Counted from the first letter of the stretch, positions 17,471 to 29,298 are shown. The stretch: 43,251 bases of DNA from Mesorhizobium sp. (GCA_004020645.1 SAQL01000042.1:1-43251); one strand, 5' to 3'. Numbers and translations are program-made. The notes: generated by a model from the letters alone, not told the origin.

Positions 17471-18436
17471 TTAGAGCAACTGTCCGAGGAATTCCTGGAC
17501 CTCGTGCCCCGGCCGGAAATTGCCGATGCGCTTGATTTCCCAATGCAGCCGGATGCCCGACTTTTCGAGCACACGCGTGCGCACCGTCTCGCCGAGATAT
17601 TCGAGGTCGTAGCCGGTCGCGGTTCCCGTGTTGATCATGAAGTTGCAATGCACCGGCGACATCTGCGCGCCGCCGATCATCAGCCCCCGACAACCAGCTC
17701 TGTCGATCTCCTTCCAGGCCGAGGTGCCCTCCGGATTCTTGAAGGTCGAGCCGCCGGTCTTTTCCCGGATCGGCTGCACGGTCTCGCGATGATGCTGGAC
17801 GGCGTCCATCGCCGCCTGGATCGCGGCCTTGTCTGCCAAAACCCCTTCGAATACAGCCGATGTGAAGATCAGCCCGGCAGGTGCTGCCGAATGGCGATAG
17901 GCGTAGCCCATATCGGCGTTGCTCAGCGTATGCACATTGCCCTTGCGGTCGAGCGCCCGCACCTCGACGACGCGCTCGCGCGTCTCGACGCCATTGGCGC
18001 CGGCGTTCATCCTCAGCGCACCGCCGATGGCACCCGGAATGCCGTGGTAAAATTCGAAGCCGCCTATACCAGCCTGATAGGCGACAGCGGCAAGGCGCTT
18101 GTCGGGCGTGGCGGCACCTGCCTTGATCGTGGTCGGCGCAATCACTTCGGCCTCGCCAAAGCCCTTGGCCGAAAGCCGGATGACGAAACCCGCAATACCG
18201 CCGTCGCGGACAAGCAGATTCGAGCCGAAGCCGACGATGGTCAGAGGTATCTCTTCGGGCACTGCTCTCAGGAATGTGGCTAGATCGTCCTCGTCGGCCG
18301 GCTGGAACAGCGCGTCGGCCAGTCCCCCGGCGCGAAACCAGGTGATCTTGTCCATCTCGGCATTGGGCGTGATGCGGCCGCGCAGGCCGGCAAGCCGGCC
18401 GCCAAGCTTGTCGATCAAGGCCTGGCCGCGCATCAT
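17471..18436 (-). CDS. murB: UDP-N-acetylenolpyruvoylglucosamine reductase MurB
   Basis: This flavoenzyme of about 321 residues reduces UDP-GlcNAc-enolpyruvate to UDP-MurNAc with NADPH. It shows the FAD-binding GFGSNLLVRDGGIAGFVIRL, the GIPGAIGGALRMNAGANG stretch, and GGSTFKNPEG, which carries the serine proton donor, plus the late glutamate in LHWEIKRIG. The start is the ATG of ATGATG at 18436 or 18433, overlapping the murC stop; the frame is open 14 codons further up, inside murC. Downstream is the 303-bp gap before ddl. Confidence 0.96.
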   Translation of the reverse strand: MMRGQALIDKLGGRLAGLRGRITPNAEMDKITWFRAGGLADALFQPADEDDLATFLRAVPEEIPLTIVGFGSNLLVRDGGIAGFVIRLSAKGFGEAEVIAPTTIKAGAATPDKRLAAVAYQAGIGGFEFYHGIPGAIGGALRMNAGANGVETRERVVEVRALDRKGNVHTLSNADMGYAYRHSAAPAGLIFTSAVFEGVLADKAAIQAAMDAVQHHRETVQPIREKTGGSTFKNPEGTSAWKEIDRAGCRGLMIGGAQMSPVHCNFMINTGTATGYDLEYLGETVRTRVLEKSGIRLHWEIKRIGNFRPGHEVQEFLGQLL

Positions 18437-19839
18437 GAGGCGGTACCGCCGAGTTCCCTGGGCAGCGCGTAAGCCCATTGCGTGATGTTGCCGGCACCAA
18501 GGAAGACGATGAAATCGCCTGGTTTCGCCAGATCGCGGATAACCGGCGCAATCGCCGCGGGGCCTTCGATGTAGCGCGCGTCGCGATGGCCGCCGGAGCG
18601 GATGCGCGACACCAATGCTTCGGACGTCACCCCGTCGATCGGCTCTTCGCCTGCCGCATAGACCGGCGCCACCATCACCGTGTCGGCATCGTTGAAGCAG
18701 ACCGAAAACTCGTCGAACAGATCATGCAGCCGGGTGAAGCGGTGTGGCTGGGCGATGGCGATGACGCGGCCCTTGGTGGCATCGCGCGCCGCCTTCAGAA
18801 CCGCTGTAATCTCGACCGGATGATGGCCGTAATCGTCGAACACATCGACGCCGTTCCACGAACCGGTACGGGTGAAGCGCCGCTTGACGCCGGCGAAGGA
18901 CGACAGGCCCTTCCTGATCGCCTCGGCCGAAAGGCCGAGCTCATGCGCAACGGCGATCGCCGCCGTCGCATTGGCGACGTTGTGACGGCCGGGCATCGGC
19001 AGGCGCAGGCCTGATATCGTCGACTGGCCGCGGGTCTTGCGGTCGCGGATCACCACGTCGAATTCCGAGATCGGGCCGTTCATGCGGTGATTGGTGAAAC
19101 GCACGTCGGCCTGCGCGTTCTCGCCATAGGTGATGACGCGCCGGTCCTCGATGCGGCTGACCAGCGCCTGCACCTCGGGATGGTCGGTGCACATGACGCC
19201 GAAGCCGTAGAACGGCACGTTCTCGACGAACTGGCGAAAGGCCTCGCGCACCTTGTCGAAGGAGCCGTAATGATCGAGATGCTCGGGATCGATGTTGGTG
19301 ACGACGGCAATCTCGGCCGGCAGCTTCAGGAAGGTGCCGTCGCTCTCATCGGCCTCGACCACCATCCATTCGCCGTCGCCCATGCGGGCGTTGGTGCCGT
19401 AGGCATTGATGATGCCGCCATTGATCACGGTGGGATCGAGCCCGCCGGCTTCGAGCAGCGTCGCCACCATCGAGGTCGTCGTCGTCTTGCCATGCGTGCC
19501 GCCGATGGCCACCGCCTGCCGGAAGCGCATCAGTTCGGCCAGCATCTCGGCGCGACGGACGATGGGAAGCAGTTTCTCGCGTGCGGCCTTCAGCTCCGGA
19601 TTGGATTTCTTGATCGCCGTCGAGACGACAACCACTTCGGCATCGCCGATATTGTCGGCATGATGACCGACAAAGCACTCGATGCCCTTGTCGCGCAGCC
19701 GCTGCACATTGGCGCTGTCGGCCTGATCGGATCCTTGCACCCTATAGCCGAGATTGTGCAGCACCTCGGCGATGCCGCTCATGCCGATACCGCCGATGCC
19801 GATGAAATGCACGAGGCCGATCGTCTGCGGCATCTTCAT
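18433..19839 (-). CDS. murC: UDP-N-acetylmuramate--L-alanine ligase MurC
   Basis: This 468-residue Mur ligase adds L-alanine to UDP-MurNAc. The N-terminal UDP-binding loop HFIGIGGIGMSG, the P-loop GTHGKTT (114-120), EADESDGTF and the DDYGHHPVEI motif of the C-terminal domain are all present. Length is typical. It overlaps murG upstream by 4 nt and murB downstream by 4 nt, so it is read as part of one tightly coupled operon. An in-frame ATG two codons downstream of the first is an equally possible start. Confidence 0.97.
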   Translation of the reverse strand: MKMPQTIGLVHFIGIGGIGMSGIAEVLHNLGYRVQGSDQADSANVQRLRDKGIECFVGHHADNIGDAEVVVVSTAIKKSNPELKAAREKLLPIVRRAEMLAELMRFRQAVAIGGTHGKTTTTSMVATLLEAGGLDPTVINGGIINAYGTNARMGDGEWMVVEADESDGTFLKLPAEIAVVTNIDPEHLDHYGSFDKVREAFRQFVENVPFYGFGVMCTDHPEVQALVSRIEDRRVITYGENAQADVRFTNHRMNGPISEFDVVIRDRKTRGQSTISGLRLPMPGRHNVANATAAIAVAHELGLSAEAIRKGLSSFAGVKRRFTRTGSWNGVDVFDDYGHHPVEITAVLKAARDATKGRVIAIAQPHRFTRLHDLFDEFSVCFNDADTVMVAPVYAAGEEPIDGVTSEALVSRIRSGGHRDARYIEGPAAIAPVIRDLAKPGDFIVFLGAGNITQWAYALPRELGGTAS

Positions 19840-20963
19840 GCGTGCGTCTCCTTCCTGAAGTCCGATATGCTTTTCTTCGACGCAATAGCCTCTGTCAGAT
19901 CGGCGAGCAACCGTGCCGCGTCCGGTTTTCCGGCCGATTTCGCCGCCGCTGCCATTGTGGTCAGCCGGTCCGTATCGTCCATCAAGGCGCCGACGAGCGC
20001 AGCGATGCGCTCGGGCGAGAGCGAGGATTGCGGATGCACTTCGGCGCCGCCTGCCGCTGCCAATGCCGCGGCATTGGCTGCCTGGTCGTGGTCGAGCGCG
20101 TGCGGATAGGGCACCAGCAGCGCTGGTCGGCCGATCACCGCGATTTCCGATACGGTCGATGCGCCGGATCGTGACATCACCAGATGCGCCGCAGCAATGC
20201 GCGCCGCCATGTCGGTGAAGAAGGGCGATACCTCAGCCTCGACGCCAAGGGCGGCATAGGCCGCCTTCACCCGCTCGACGTCGTCGGCACGGGCCTGCTG
20301 CGTGACATCAAGCCGCTTGCGTTGTGCGTCGGAAAGCTGTGCTACCGCCGCTGGCATTGCGTCGGAAAAGAACTGTGCGCCCTGGCTGCCGCCGAACACC
20401 AGAAAGCGGAACGGCTGCTCCCCGGTCGACGCCGCATAGGGCGTCTTTGCCGCCTCCAGCACTTGCGGCCTGACCGGATTGCCTGTCGTCACCGTCTTGG
20501 CGCCCGCAGCGCTTGAATCTTCCGGCAAGAATCCGCCGGCGATGGCGTCGACGCGGCCGGCGAGCGCCCGATTGGCGCGCCCCATCACCGCGTTCTGCTC
20601 GTGGATCAGCGTCGGCACCTTGCGCCGCGTCGCCGCATAAAGCGGCGGCAGCGTCGGATAGCCGCCGAAACCGACTACGACGGCTGGCTTGATCCGGCCG
20701 ATCACGGCGGATGCCTGCCGCACGCCGCCCCAGATTTTCCAGAAGGCGGCGAGCACGGCAAAAGGATTTTTCGAACTCATCGTCGCCGACTGGATCGGAT
20801 GGATGCCTGCGGCCGGAAACTGGCCGGCAAAACGCTCGGCACGATCATCGGTGGCGAGATGCACCTCCCAGTCGCGCCTGATCAGCTCGTGCGCCAGCGC
20901 CTCGGCCGGGAAGAGGTGCCCGCCCGTGCCGCCGGCCGCCAGAAGGATCGCGCCCTTCGACAT
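19836..20963 (-). CDS. murG: UDP-N-acetylglucosamine transferase MurG
   Basis: This 375-residue GT-B glycosyltransferase converts lipid I to lipid II on the inner face of the cytoplasmic membrane. The N-terminal AAGGTGGHLFPAEALA is the first glycine loop, VVGFGGYPTLPP the second, FGGSQGAQFFSDAMP the start of the nucleotide-binding half and SRSGASTVSEIA the UDP-GlcNAc contact region. It begins 1 nt after ftsW ends and overlaps murC by 4 nt. Confidence 0.96.
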   Translation of the reverse strand: MSKGAILLAAGGTGGHLFPAEALAHELIRRDWEVHLATDDRAERFAGQFPAAGIHPIQSATMSSKNPFAVLAAFWKIWGGVRQASAVIGRIKPAVVVGFGGYPTLPPLYAATRRKVPTLIHEQNAVMGRANRALAGRVDAIAGGFLPEDSSAAGAKTVTTGNPVRPQVLEAAKTPYAASTGEQPFRFLVFGGSQGAQFFSDAMPAAVAQLSDAQRKRLDVTQQARADDVERVKAAYAALGVEAEVSPFFTDMAARIAAAHLVMSRSGASTVSEIAVIGRPALLVPYPHALDHDQAANAAALAAAGGAEVHPQSSLSPERIAALVGALMDDTDRLTTMAAAAKSAGKPDAARLLADLTEAIASKKSISDFRKETHA

Positions 20964-20964
20964 T

Positions 20965-22115
20965 TCACTCCGCCGGCATGGCGCGCTGCGACGGTGCGAA
21001 GCCCAACTGCTTGCGCTTTTCCGGCCGCTTGCGCGTCAGCGCCAGCACCATGCCCATCGAGATGGCGATGGCGATCTGCGACGAGCCGCCATAGGAGATG
21101 AACGGCAAGGTCATGCCCTTGGCAGGCATCAGCTGCAGATTGACTGCCATGTTGATGACCGACTGCAGACCGAAGACCGTGACCAGGCCGCCAACCGCAT
21201 AGCGTGTGAAATCGTCCTGCTCCTTGAGCGCGGTGCTGAGGCCGCGCAGCACGATGAAGGCGAAGATGGTCATGATGAAGAAGCACATGATCAGTCCGAA
21301 CTCCTCGCCGGCCACCGAGTAGACGAAATCGGCATGGCTGTCGGGTATCACCCGCTTGACGGTGCCCTCGCCCGGCCCGACGCCGAACCAGCCGCCGTTG
21401 ATCAGCGCATCGCGGCCCATGTCGACCTGGAACGTATCGCCCTCGCCGGTCATGAAGCGATCGATGCGGCCGGCGACATGCGGGAACACCGTATAGGCGG
21501 CAAACACGCCGCCGATGCCGGCAGCGCCCAGCGCGATGATCCACAGCCATGGCAGTCCGGCCATGAAGAACATCACCCCCCAGGTGCCGAGCACCAGCAT
21601 TGTCTGGCCGAAATCAGGCTGCGCCACCAGCAGCGAGATGACGAGGGCCAGCAGCAGCATGGCGAACAGGTTGCCCGGGATGTCGGGCTGGCGCTTGTGT
21701 TCGGCAAACAGCCAGGCACAGATGACGACGAAGGCCGGCTTCAGGAATTCCGACGGCTGGATCGACACGCCGGCGAGCGACACCCAGCGCCGCGCGCCCT
21801 TCACCTCGACGCCGATGTAAAGCACCGCCACCATCAGCACCAGCATGATGCACAGCATCGCCAGGGCCATGCGTCTGATCTGCCGCGATTCCAGGAAGGA
21901 GACCGCCAGCATCACGCCAAGTGCGGGAATGGTGAAGATGATCTGCCGTGTGGCGAAGTGGAAACTGTCGAGGCCGATGCGCTGGGCCACCGCAGGGCTT
22001 GCCGCGAAGGACAGCACGATACCGAGCCCCATCAGCGACAGGAACGCAGCCAGGAACCAGCGATCGATCGTCCACCACCAGGTGGCAACCGGGCTTTTGT
22101 CGAGACGACTTTGCA

Positions 22116-22116
<1 letters not shown>
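20965..22116 (-). CDS. ftsW: Septal peptidoglycan polymerase FtsW (SEDS family)
   Basis: This 383-residue membrane protein is the SEDS glycosyltransferase that works with FtsI at the septum. About ten hydrophobic segments can be drawn. Family motifs are GARRWVSLAGVSIQPSEFLK, DFGQTMLVLG, and the loop with IPDSHADFVYSVAGEE, where D263 corresponds to the catalytic aspartate of the family. KGMTLPFISYGGSS near the C-terminus is also typical. The start ATG shares one base with the murD stop (TAATG). Confidence 0.96.
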
Positions 22117-23519
<1,403 letters not shown>

Positions 23520-23527
23520 GCGGCCTC

Positions 23528-24610
23528 CTATCGGAGCTTGAGGGTAGACAGGCCGACCAGCGCCAGGATGACTGCGATGATCCAGAAGCGGATCACCACC
23601 TGGCTTTCGGTCCAGCCCAGCTTTTCGAAATGATGGTGGATCGGCGCCATCAGGAACACCCGCTTGCCGGTCATCTTGAAATAGCCGACCTGGATGATGA
23701 CCGACAGGATCTCGACGACGAACAGGCCGCCGACGATGACCAGCACGATCTCGTGCTTGGTGGCAACCGCGACCGTGCCGATCAGGCCGCCCAACGCCAG
23801 CGAGCCGGTATCGCCCATGAAGATCGCCGCCGGCGGTGCGTTGAACCACAGGAAGCCGAGGCCGGCGCCGATCACCGCGCCGAGGACCACCGCCAATTCG
23901 CCGGTGCCGGGCACAAAATGGATCTGCAGATATTCTGCGAACACCGCATTGCCGGAGAGATAGGCGATGACGCCGAAGGACGCCGCCGCGATCATGATCG
24001 GCACGATCGCCAGTCCGTCGAGGCCATCGGTCAGGTTCACGGCATTGCCGGCGCCGACGATGACGAAGCACGAGAACGGGATGAAGAACCAGCCGAGATT
24101 GACGAGGAACTCCTTGGCGAAAGGGAAAGTCAGCGATGACGAGAACGGCGCCTGGCCGTTGTGCATGATCACCCAGGCGGCGATGCCGGCGATGACGAAT
24201 TCAAGCGCCAGCCGCGCCTTGCCGGAAAAGCCGAGATGCGATTGCTTCGTCACCTTGAGATAATCGTCGTAGAAGCCGATCGAGCCGAAACCCAGGGTCA
24301 CCAGCAGCACCACCCAGACATAGATGCTGGACAGGTTCGCCCACAAAAGCGACGAGCCGATGATGCCGCACAGGATCATCAGCCCGCCCATGGTCGGCGT
24401 GCCGGCTTTCTTGAAATGCGTCTGCGGCCCGTCGGCGCGGATCGGCTGGCCCTTGCCTTGCCGCAGCCTCAGCGAATTGATGATAGCCGGTCCGAAGATG
24501 AAGACGATCAGCGCCGCTGTTATCAGCGCGCCGCCGGTGCGGAAGGTTATGTAGCGAAAGACGTTGAAGACCGAGATCTTGTCCGCGAATTCGACGAGCA
24601 GTGTGAACAT
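23528..24610 (-). CDS. mraY: Phospho-N-acetylmuramoyl-pentapeptide-transferase MraY
   Basis: This 360-residue integral membrane enzyme transfers phospho-MurNAc-pentapeptide to undecaprenyl phosphate, giving lipid I. Ten hydrophobic segments are expected and visible in outline. Catalytic motifs are D115-D116 in GFYDDYLKV, NAVNLTDGLDG at 189-199, and the late MAPIHHHFEKLGW histidine stretch. KAGTPTMGG near residue 69 is also diagnostic. It sits 24 nt after murF and 8 nt before murD. Confidence 0.97.
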   Translation of the reverse strand: MFTLLVEFADKISVFNVFRYITFRTGGALITAALIVFIFGPAIINSLRLRQGKGQPIRADGPQTHFKKAGTPTMGGLMILCGIIGSSLLWANLSSIYVWVVLLVTLGFGSIGFYDDYLKVTKQSHLGFSGKARLALEFVIAGIAAWVIMHNGQAPFSSSLTFPFAKEFLVNLGWFFIPFSCFVIVGAGNAVNLTDGLDGLAIVPIMIAAASFGVIAYLSGNAVFAEYLQIHFVPGTGELAVVLGAVIGAGLGFLWFNAPPAAIFMGDTGSLALGGLIGTVAVATKHEIVLVIVGGLFVVEILSVIIQVGYFKMTGKRVFLMAPIHHHFEKLGWTESQVVIRFWIIAVILALVGLSTLKLR

Positions 24611-24634
24611 GCGATTCGGTCCCCGGACCTGGCT

Positions 24635-26068
24635 CTAGGTCTGTTTGGCGGTTGTGGCTACCGCCGGAAATTTGCTGAGCAGTGCGTCGACCAACTTGGA
24701 AAACCCGATGCCTTTCGACGATTTGATCATCACCACGTCGCCGGGCTTCAGCGCCGACAGAAGCACCAGTTTCAGATCCTCTGCGCCGGCGCGATACTCC
24801 GTCTCGATCTCATCAGGCAGGATGTCGGCCAGCGCCCGCATTTCCGGGCCGGCGAGAAAGACCGTGCGCGTGTCTGTGCCGACGATGAGATCGGCAAGGG
24901 CTTCATGCAGCTTCACCGAGTGGTCGCCGAGTTCGAGCATGTCGCCGAGCACCGCGATGCGCCTGCCTTCGCCCGACACCGGCGTCGCGTTGAGCAGCGC
25001 CATTGCTGCGCTCATCGACGCCGGATTGGCATTGTAGCTCTCGTCGATCAGCGTGATCGGACCTTTCGGGTGACGCAGCACATGGCGCTTGCCGCGTCCG
25101 CGTTCGGCCGAAAGATCGGCCAGCGCCAGCGCCGCCCTGGCGACGTCGGCGCCGACCAGATGCGCGCCCCCCAGCACGGCCAGCACGTTCTGCACCATAT
25201 GGCGGCCCGGCGCGCCGACCCTGGCGGAGATTTCCTGCCCGCCGATCTTGGCGGTGATCACAGAATGATCGGCATGCAGCGCGCATTTGAGCAGTTTGAA
25301 GGTCGCACGGGCATTCTCGCCAAACCCGTAAATGTGCTCGACGCCGGCGGCTCTCGCCATCTTGTCCAGGAGCTTCCAGCGCGGATCGTCGCGGTTGAGA
25401 AGGGCGGCACCGTCCGGTTCCAGCCCCTCGAAAATCTCGGCCTTGGCCTTGGCGATCTCGTCCAGATTGCGGAAGAAGCCTAGATGTGCCGCGGCGATCA
25501 GCGTGACGATGGCGACATGCGGCCGGACCATCTTGACCAGCGGCCGGATCTCGTCTGGATGGTTCATGCCGATCTCGAAGACGGCATAGTCGCAATCCGC
25601 CGGCATCCGCGCCAGCGTCAGCGGGACGCCCCAGTGGTTGTTGAAAGACTGCGGCGACGCATGCACCTTGCCGACCGCCGACAGCACATGGCGCAGCGCT
25701 TCCTTGGTGGTGGTCTTGCCGGCCGAACCGGTCACCGCGATGATCTTGGCGCTGGACCGCGCGCGGGCGGCCAGCCCCAGCTTTTCCAGTGCGGCCAGCA
25801 CGTCCTGCACAACGATCATCGGCGCCGTCAGCCGCCCGAGCGACGGCAGCTTGCCCTCGGCGACGACCAGCACGCCGGCGCCGGCCTTGATGGCAGCGGT
25901 CGCGAAATCATGGCCGTCCATCGCCTCGCCCTTGATGGCGAAGAAAGCATCGCCCGGCTCAAGGCTGCGGCTGTCGATCGAGATGCCGCTGATCCCTTCC
26001 GGCATCGGACCGAGCGGTCGTCCGCCCATGGCGGCGACGAGATCCTCGGAGGGCCACAGGAAGCTCAT
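24635..26068 (-). CDS. murF: UDP-MurNAc-tripeptide--D-alanyl-D-alanine ligase MurF
   Basis: This 477-residue ligase adds D-Ala-D-Ala, the product of Ddl, to complete the pentapeptide precursor. The N-terminal substrate domain contains GISIDSRSLEPGDAFFAI, the P-loop is GSAGKTT (114-120), FEIGMNHPDEI and LIDESYNANPASM are the middle motifs, and RIAVLGDMLELGDHS lies in the C-terminal domain. The start overlaps the murE stop in an ATGA. Confidence 0.97.
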   Translation of the reverse strand: MSFLWPSEDLVAAMGGRPLGPMPEGISGISIDSRSLEPGDAFFAIKGEAMDGHDFATAAIKAGAGVLVVAEGKLPSLGRLTAPMIVVQDVLAALEKLGLAARARSSAKIIAVTGSAGKTTTKEALRHVLSAVGKVHASPQSFNNHWGVPLTLARMPADCDYAVFEIGMNHPDEIRPLVKMVRPHVAIVTLIAAAHLGFFRNLDEIAKAKAEIFEGLEPDGAALLNRDDPRWKLLDKMARAAGVEHIYGFGENARATFKLLKCALHADHSVITAKIGGQEISARVGAPGRHMVQNVLAVLGGAHLVGADVARAALALADLSAERGRGKRHVLRHPKGPITLIDESYNANPASMSAAMALLNATPVSGEGRRIAVLGDMLELGDHSVKLHEALADLIVGTDTRTVFLAGPEMRALADILPDEIETEYRAGAEDLKLVLLSALKPGDVVMIKSSKGIGFSKLVDALLSKFPAVATTAKQT

Positions 26069-27519
26069 GCGACGCGCTCCAGGAGCGCGGCGCGGACTTC
26101 CTCATGGTCGGAAAAATGCAGCGTCTCGGCGCCGATGGTCTGGCCTTCCTCATGCCCCTTGCCGGCGACGATCAGCGTGTCGCCGGCATGAAGCATGGCG
26201 ACTGCCTCGTGGATCGCCTTGCGCCGGTCGCCGATCTCGACGGCGCCGGGCGCAGCGGCAAGGATCGCGGAGCGGATCGTTTCGGGCACTTCCGAACGCG
26301 GATTGTCGTCGGTGACGATGACGACATCGGCGAGCCGCGTGGCGATCTCGCCCATGATCGGCCGCTTGCCGCGGTCGCGGTCGCCGCCGCAGCCGAACAC
26401 GACGATGACGCGACCCGTGGTGAACGGCCGCACCGACGCCAACACGTTTTCCAGCGCGTCCGGCTTGTGCGCGTAATCGACATAGACCGGCGCACCGTTG
26501 GCAGTGGTGCCAACAAGGTCCAGCCGGCCCGGGGCGCCCTTCAATTTCTCCAACGCCATCAGGGCTTTGGCGGCAGGTGTTCCAGTGGAGATGGCAAGGC
26601 CCGCCGAAACCAGGGCGTTGGCGATCTGGAAATCGCCGGCCAGCGGCAGGTCGATCTCGTGGAGAACGCCATCGACTTCCACTTCGGCACGCTGGCGGTG
26701 GCGCTCGTGCTCGACCCGCTTCAGTATCAGGAACTCGCCGTGACGGCCGACCGTCAGCACATCCAGTCCCGCCGCCCTCGCCGCCCGGATCGTCGGCTCC
26801 GACCACGGATCGTCGGCAAAGATGACGGCCGGTGCACCCTTCGGCAGCAGCGTGTCGAACAGGCGAAGCTTGGCGCGATGATAGTCGTCGACTGTCGGAT
26901 GATAGTCCATGTGGTCGCGGCCGAGATTGGTGAAGCCGCCGGCTGCAAGCTTCACGCCGTCGAGCCGGCGCTGGTCGAGACCGTGGCTGGAGGCCTCCAT
27001 CGATGCGTGGGTGATGCCGGCATCCGCCAGTTCCCGCAGCAGCCTGTGCAGATCTACGGGGTCGGGGGTGGTCAGCGAGCCATATTCGTTGCGGCCGGGC
27101 GCCACCACGCCGGTCGTGCCGATCGAGGCGGCGGCAAAGCCTGACTGCTCCCAGATCTGCCTGGTGAAGGCCGCAACTGATGTCTTGCCGCTGGTCCCGG
27201 TCACCGCGACCATGGTTTGCGGCTGGCTGCCGAAGTAGCGGGCGGCACTCAGCGCCAGCGCAAGGCGCGGATCGTCGACGGCGAGAACCGGCACCGACAG
27301 TCCGGCGACGGCGCTACCCTTGCCGGCCACGATCGCGGCTGCGCCGCGACTGGCGGCATCGGCGGCATAGGCCGCGCCATCGGCCTTGGTACCGGTGAGC
27401 GCGAAAAAGACCACGCCCGGTGTCACTTGGCGGGAATCCGACGAAATGCCGGTAACCTCCGCATCGAAGGAAGCTGTCCCCTCGACAGGCAGGATACCGG
27501 CTAGGTCTTTCAGCTTCAT
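26065..27519 (-). CDS. murE: UDP-MurNAc-L-Ala-D-Glu--meso-diaminopimelate ligase MurE
   Basis: This 484-residue ligase adds the third peptide residue. The P-loop is GTSGKTS (108-114). The specificity motif DNPR at 405-408 marks addition of meso-diaminopimelate rather than lysine, as expected for a Gram-negative wall. EASSHGLDQRR and YAHKPDALENVL are also typical. It follows ftsI after 54 nt and overlaps murF by 4 nt. Confidence 0.97.
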   Translation of the reverse strand: MKLKDLAGILPVEGTASFDAEVTGISSDSRQVTPGVVFFALTGTKADGAAYAADAASRGAAAIVAGKGSAVAGLSVPVLAVDDPRLALALSAARYFGSQPQTMVAVTGTSGKTSVAAFTRQIWEQSGFAAASIGTTGVVAPGRNEYGSLTTPDPVDLHRLLRELADAGITHASMEASSHGLDQRRLDGVKLAAGGFTNLGRDHMDYHPTVDDYHRAKLRLFDTLLPKGAPAVIFADDPWSEPTIRAARAAGLDVLTVGRHGEFLILKRVEHERHRQRAEVEVDGVLHEIDLPLAGDFQIANALVSAGLAISTGTPAAKALMALEKLKGAPGRLDLVGTTANGAPVYVDYAHKPDALENVLASVRPFTTGRVIVVFGCGGDRDRGKRPIMGEIATRLADVVIVTDDNPRSEVPETIRSAILAAAPGAVEIGDRRKAIHEAVAMLHAGDTLIVAGKGHEEGQTIGAETLHFSDHEEVRAALLERVA

Positions 27520-27573
27520 CGAACCCCGTTCATAGCAACAAAATAGCGCGCTGTTGCCGGCGCGCCCTAAGAA

Positions 27574-29298
27574 TCACTGATAGGAAACCAGCGTTGCGCC
27601 ATTTTCATGGCTGAAATCTGGCTTCACGCCAAGCATGGAGGCCGAACGTCGGATAATGTTCGCAGCCATGACGCCAGCATTCGAGGCGGCCGTTGCACCC
27701 ATGCCGGGCTTTTCCGGCCTCGGTTCGTCGGCGATCGTAAGCACGATGTATTGCGGATCGTCCATCGGGAAAGCTGCGACGAAGGCGTTGAAATTCTTGT
27801 CCTTTGAGTAGCGGCCGTTGACAACCTTCTCGGCCGTTCCGGTCTTGCCGCCGACGCGGTAACCTGGAACCCTGGCGTTCCTGCCTGAACCTTTCTCGGC
27901 GTTCAGTGCGTAGAGATAGCGCATGCTCTCGACCGTCTTGTCGCTGACCACTTTCTTGGCCACCGACATCGCCTGTTCCTGTGCGCGCCTCAGGAATGTC
28001 GGCTGGATCAGATAGCCGCCGTTCAGCAGCGCGGCGCAGCCGACCGCCGTCTGCAGCGGAGTTGTCGACACACCGTGACCGAAGGCGATGGTGATCGAAT
28101 GGACCTGTTTCCAGACTTTGGGCTCGGTCGGGCGGGCGACCTCCGGCAGTTCCGTCTGCATCTTCTCGAGGATCCCCAGGCGATGCAGGAATTCGCGGTG
28201 CCCCTCGATGCCAACCGCTTCGGCTTCCTTGGCCGAACCGATGTTGGACGAGTAGATGAACACTTCGGGCACCGACAGCACCCGAGCCTTGCCGTGAAAA
28301 TCATGGATGGTCTGACGGCCGATCCTGATCGGGCGCGAAGCGTCGAAACGGCTTTCCAGCGTCACTTTGCCGGAATCGAGCGCCATGGCGGTGGTGAAGC
28401 TCTTCAACGTCGAACCCATTTCGTAAAGGCCGGCCGACATGCGGTTCAAGCGATCCTTGTCCTGCGCATTGTAGGGGTTGTTCGGGTCGAAATCCGGAAC
28501 CGAGGCCATCGCCATCACCTCGCCGGTCTTGATGTTGAGAACGACGGCGCCCGCCGCGATTGCGCGGTATTTCTCCATGCCGGCGGCGACCTCGTCACGC
28601 ACGATATGCTGGACGCGCAAGTCAATCGAGAGCTGCACCGGCTTCAGATCCTTGGCCACCGCCAGGCCCGACGCCTGAAGATCGCTCAGCCCCTGTTCGT
28701 CGATGTATTTCTCCATGCCGGAGATGCCTTGGTTGTCGATGTTGGTGAGCCCGACAATGTAGGACGAAGTTTCGCCAGCCGGATAGAAGCGGCGCTTTTC
28801 GGTGCGGAAGCCGAAGCCGGGAACACCGAGCTGCATGATGTCAGATTGTTGCTTGGGCGTCAGTTGCCGCTGCAGCCAGACGAAGCCGGCGCCGCTTTTG
28901 AGCTTATGGTAGGTCTGCTCGTAGTCGATCTCGGGAAGCACCGTCGCCAGTTTTTCGATCGCCTCGTCGGCGTCGACAATGCGGCGCGGTTCGGCAAACA
29001 GCGACGCCGTCTTGATGTCAGTCGCCAGCACTTCGCCGTTGCGGTCGACGATGTCGGGCCGTGACGCCGTCACCCGGCTCTGCGGCCCGCCGGACAGGTC
29101 GGGGTTCTGAAAACCCAGATAGACCAGCCGCCCGGTGATGGTCGAATAGATGCCGAAGAACACCGCCATCGTCATCACGATGCGGGTCCTGCCCTTGCCG
29201 CCGGTCGCCTTGCGGGCGCCTTCCACCACAATCGATCCGTCTTCCGACTTGGCGCGGCGCTTCAGCAGTCTGGCGATCGATGGAAATCTGGCGATCAT
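27574..29298 (-). CDS. ftsI: Septal transpeptidase FtsI (penicillin-binding protein 3)
   Basis: This 574-residue class B penicillin-binding protein cross-links septal peptidoglycan, working with FtsW. A cytoplasmic N-terminus of about 38 residues precedes one membrane segment (about 39-60). A pedestal domain follows, then the transpeptidase with S296-T-L-K299 (nucleophile serine), S350-S-N352 and K485-T-G487. Residues 76-92 (VTASRPDIVDRNGEVLA) are the usual class B start of the pedestal. It overlaps the ftsL stop by 4 nt. Confidence 0.97.
   Translation of the reverse strand: MIARFPSIARLLKRRAKSEDGSIVVEGARKATGGKGRTRIVMTMAVFFGIYSTITGRLVYLGFQNPDLSGGPQSRVTASRPDIVDRNGEVLATDIKTASLFAEPRRIVDADEAIEKLATVLPEIDYEQTYHKLKSGAGFVWLQRQLTPKQQSDIMQLGVPGFGFRTEKRRFYPAGETSSYIVGLTNIDNQGISGMEKYIDEQGLSDLQASGLAVAKDLKPVQLSIDLRVQHIVRDEVAAGMEKYRAIAAGAVVLNIKTGEVMAMASVPDFDPNNPYNAQDKDRLNRMSAGLYEMGSTLKSFTTAMALDSGKVTLESRFDASRPIRIGRQTIHDFHGKARVLSVPEVFIYSSNIGSAKEAEAVGIEGHREFLHRLGILEKMQTELPEVARPTEPKVWKQVHSITIAFGHGVSTTPLQTAVGCAALLNGGYLIQPTFLRRAQEQAMSVAKKVVSDKTVESMRYLYALNAEKGSGRNARVPGYRVGGKTGTAEKVVNGRYSKDKNFNAFVAAFPMDDPQYIVLTIADEPRPEKPGMGATAASNAGVMAANIIRRSASMLGVKPDFSHENGATLVSYQ

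Noticed and set aside
23520..24071. Upstream extension of the murD frame to an ATG-like start
   Set aside because: It lies entirely within mraY; the family N-terminus begins at the TTG at 23519, which has AGGAGG before it.
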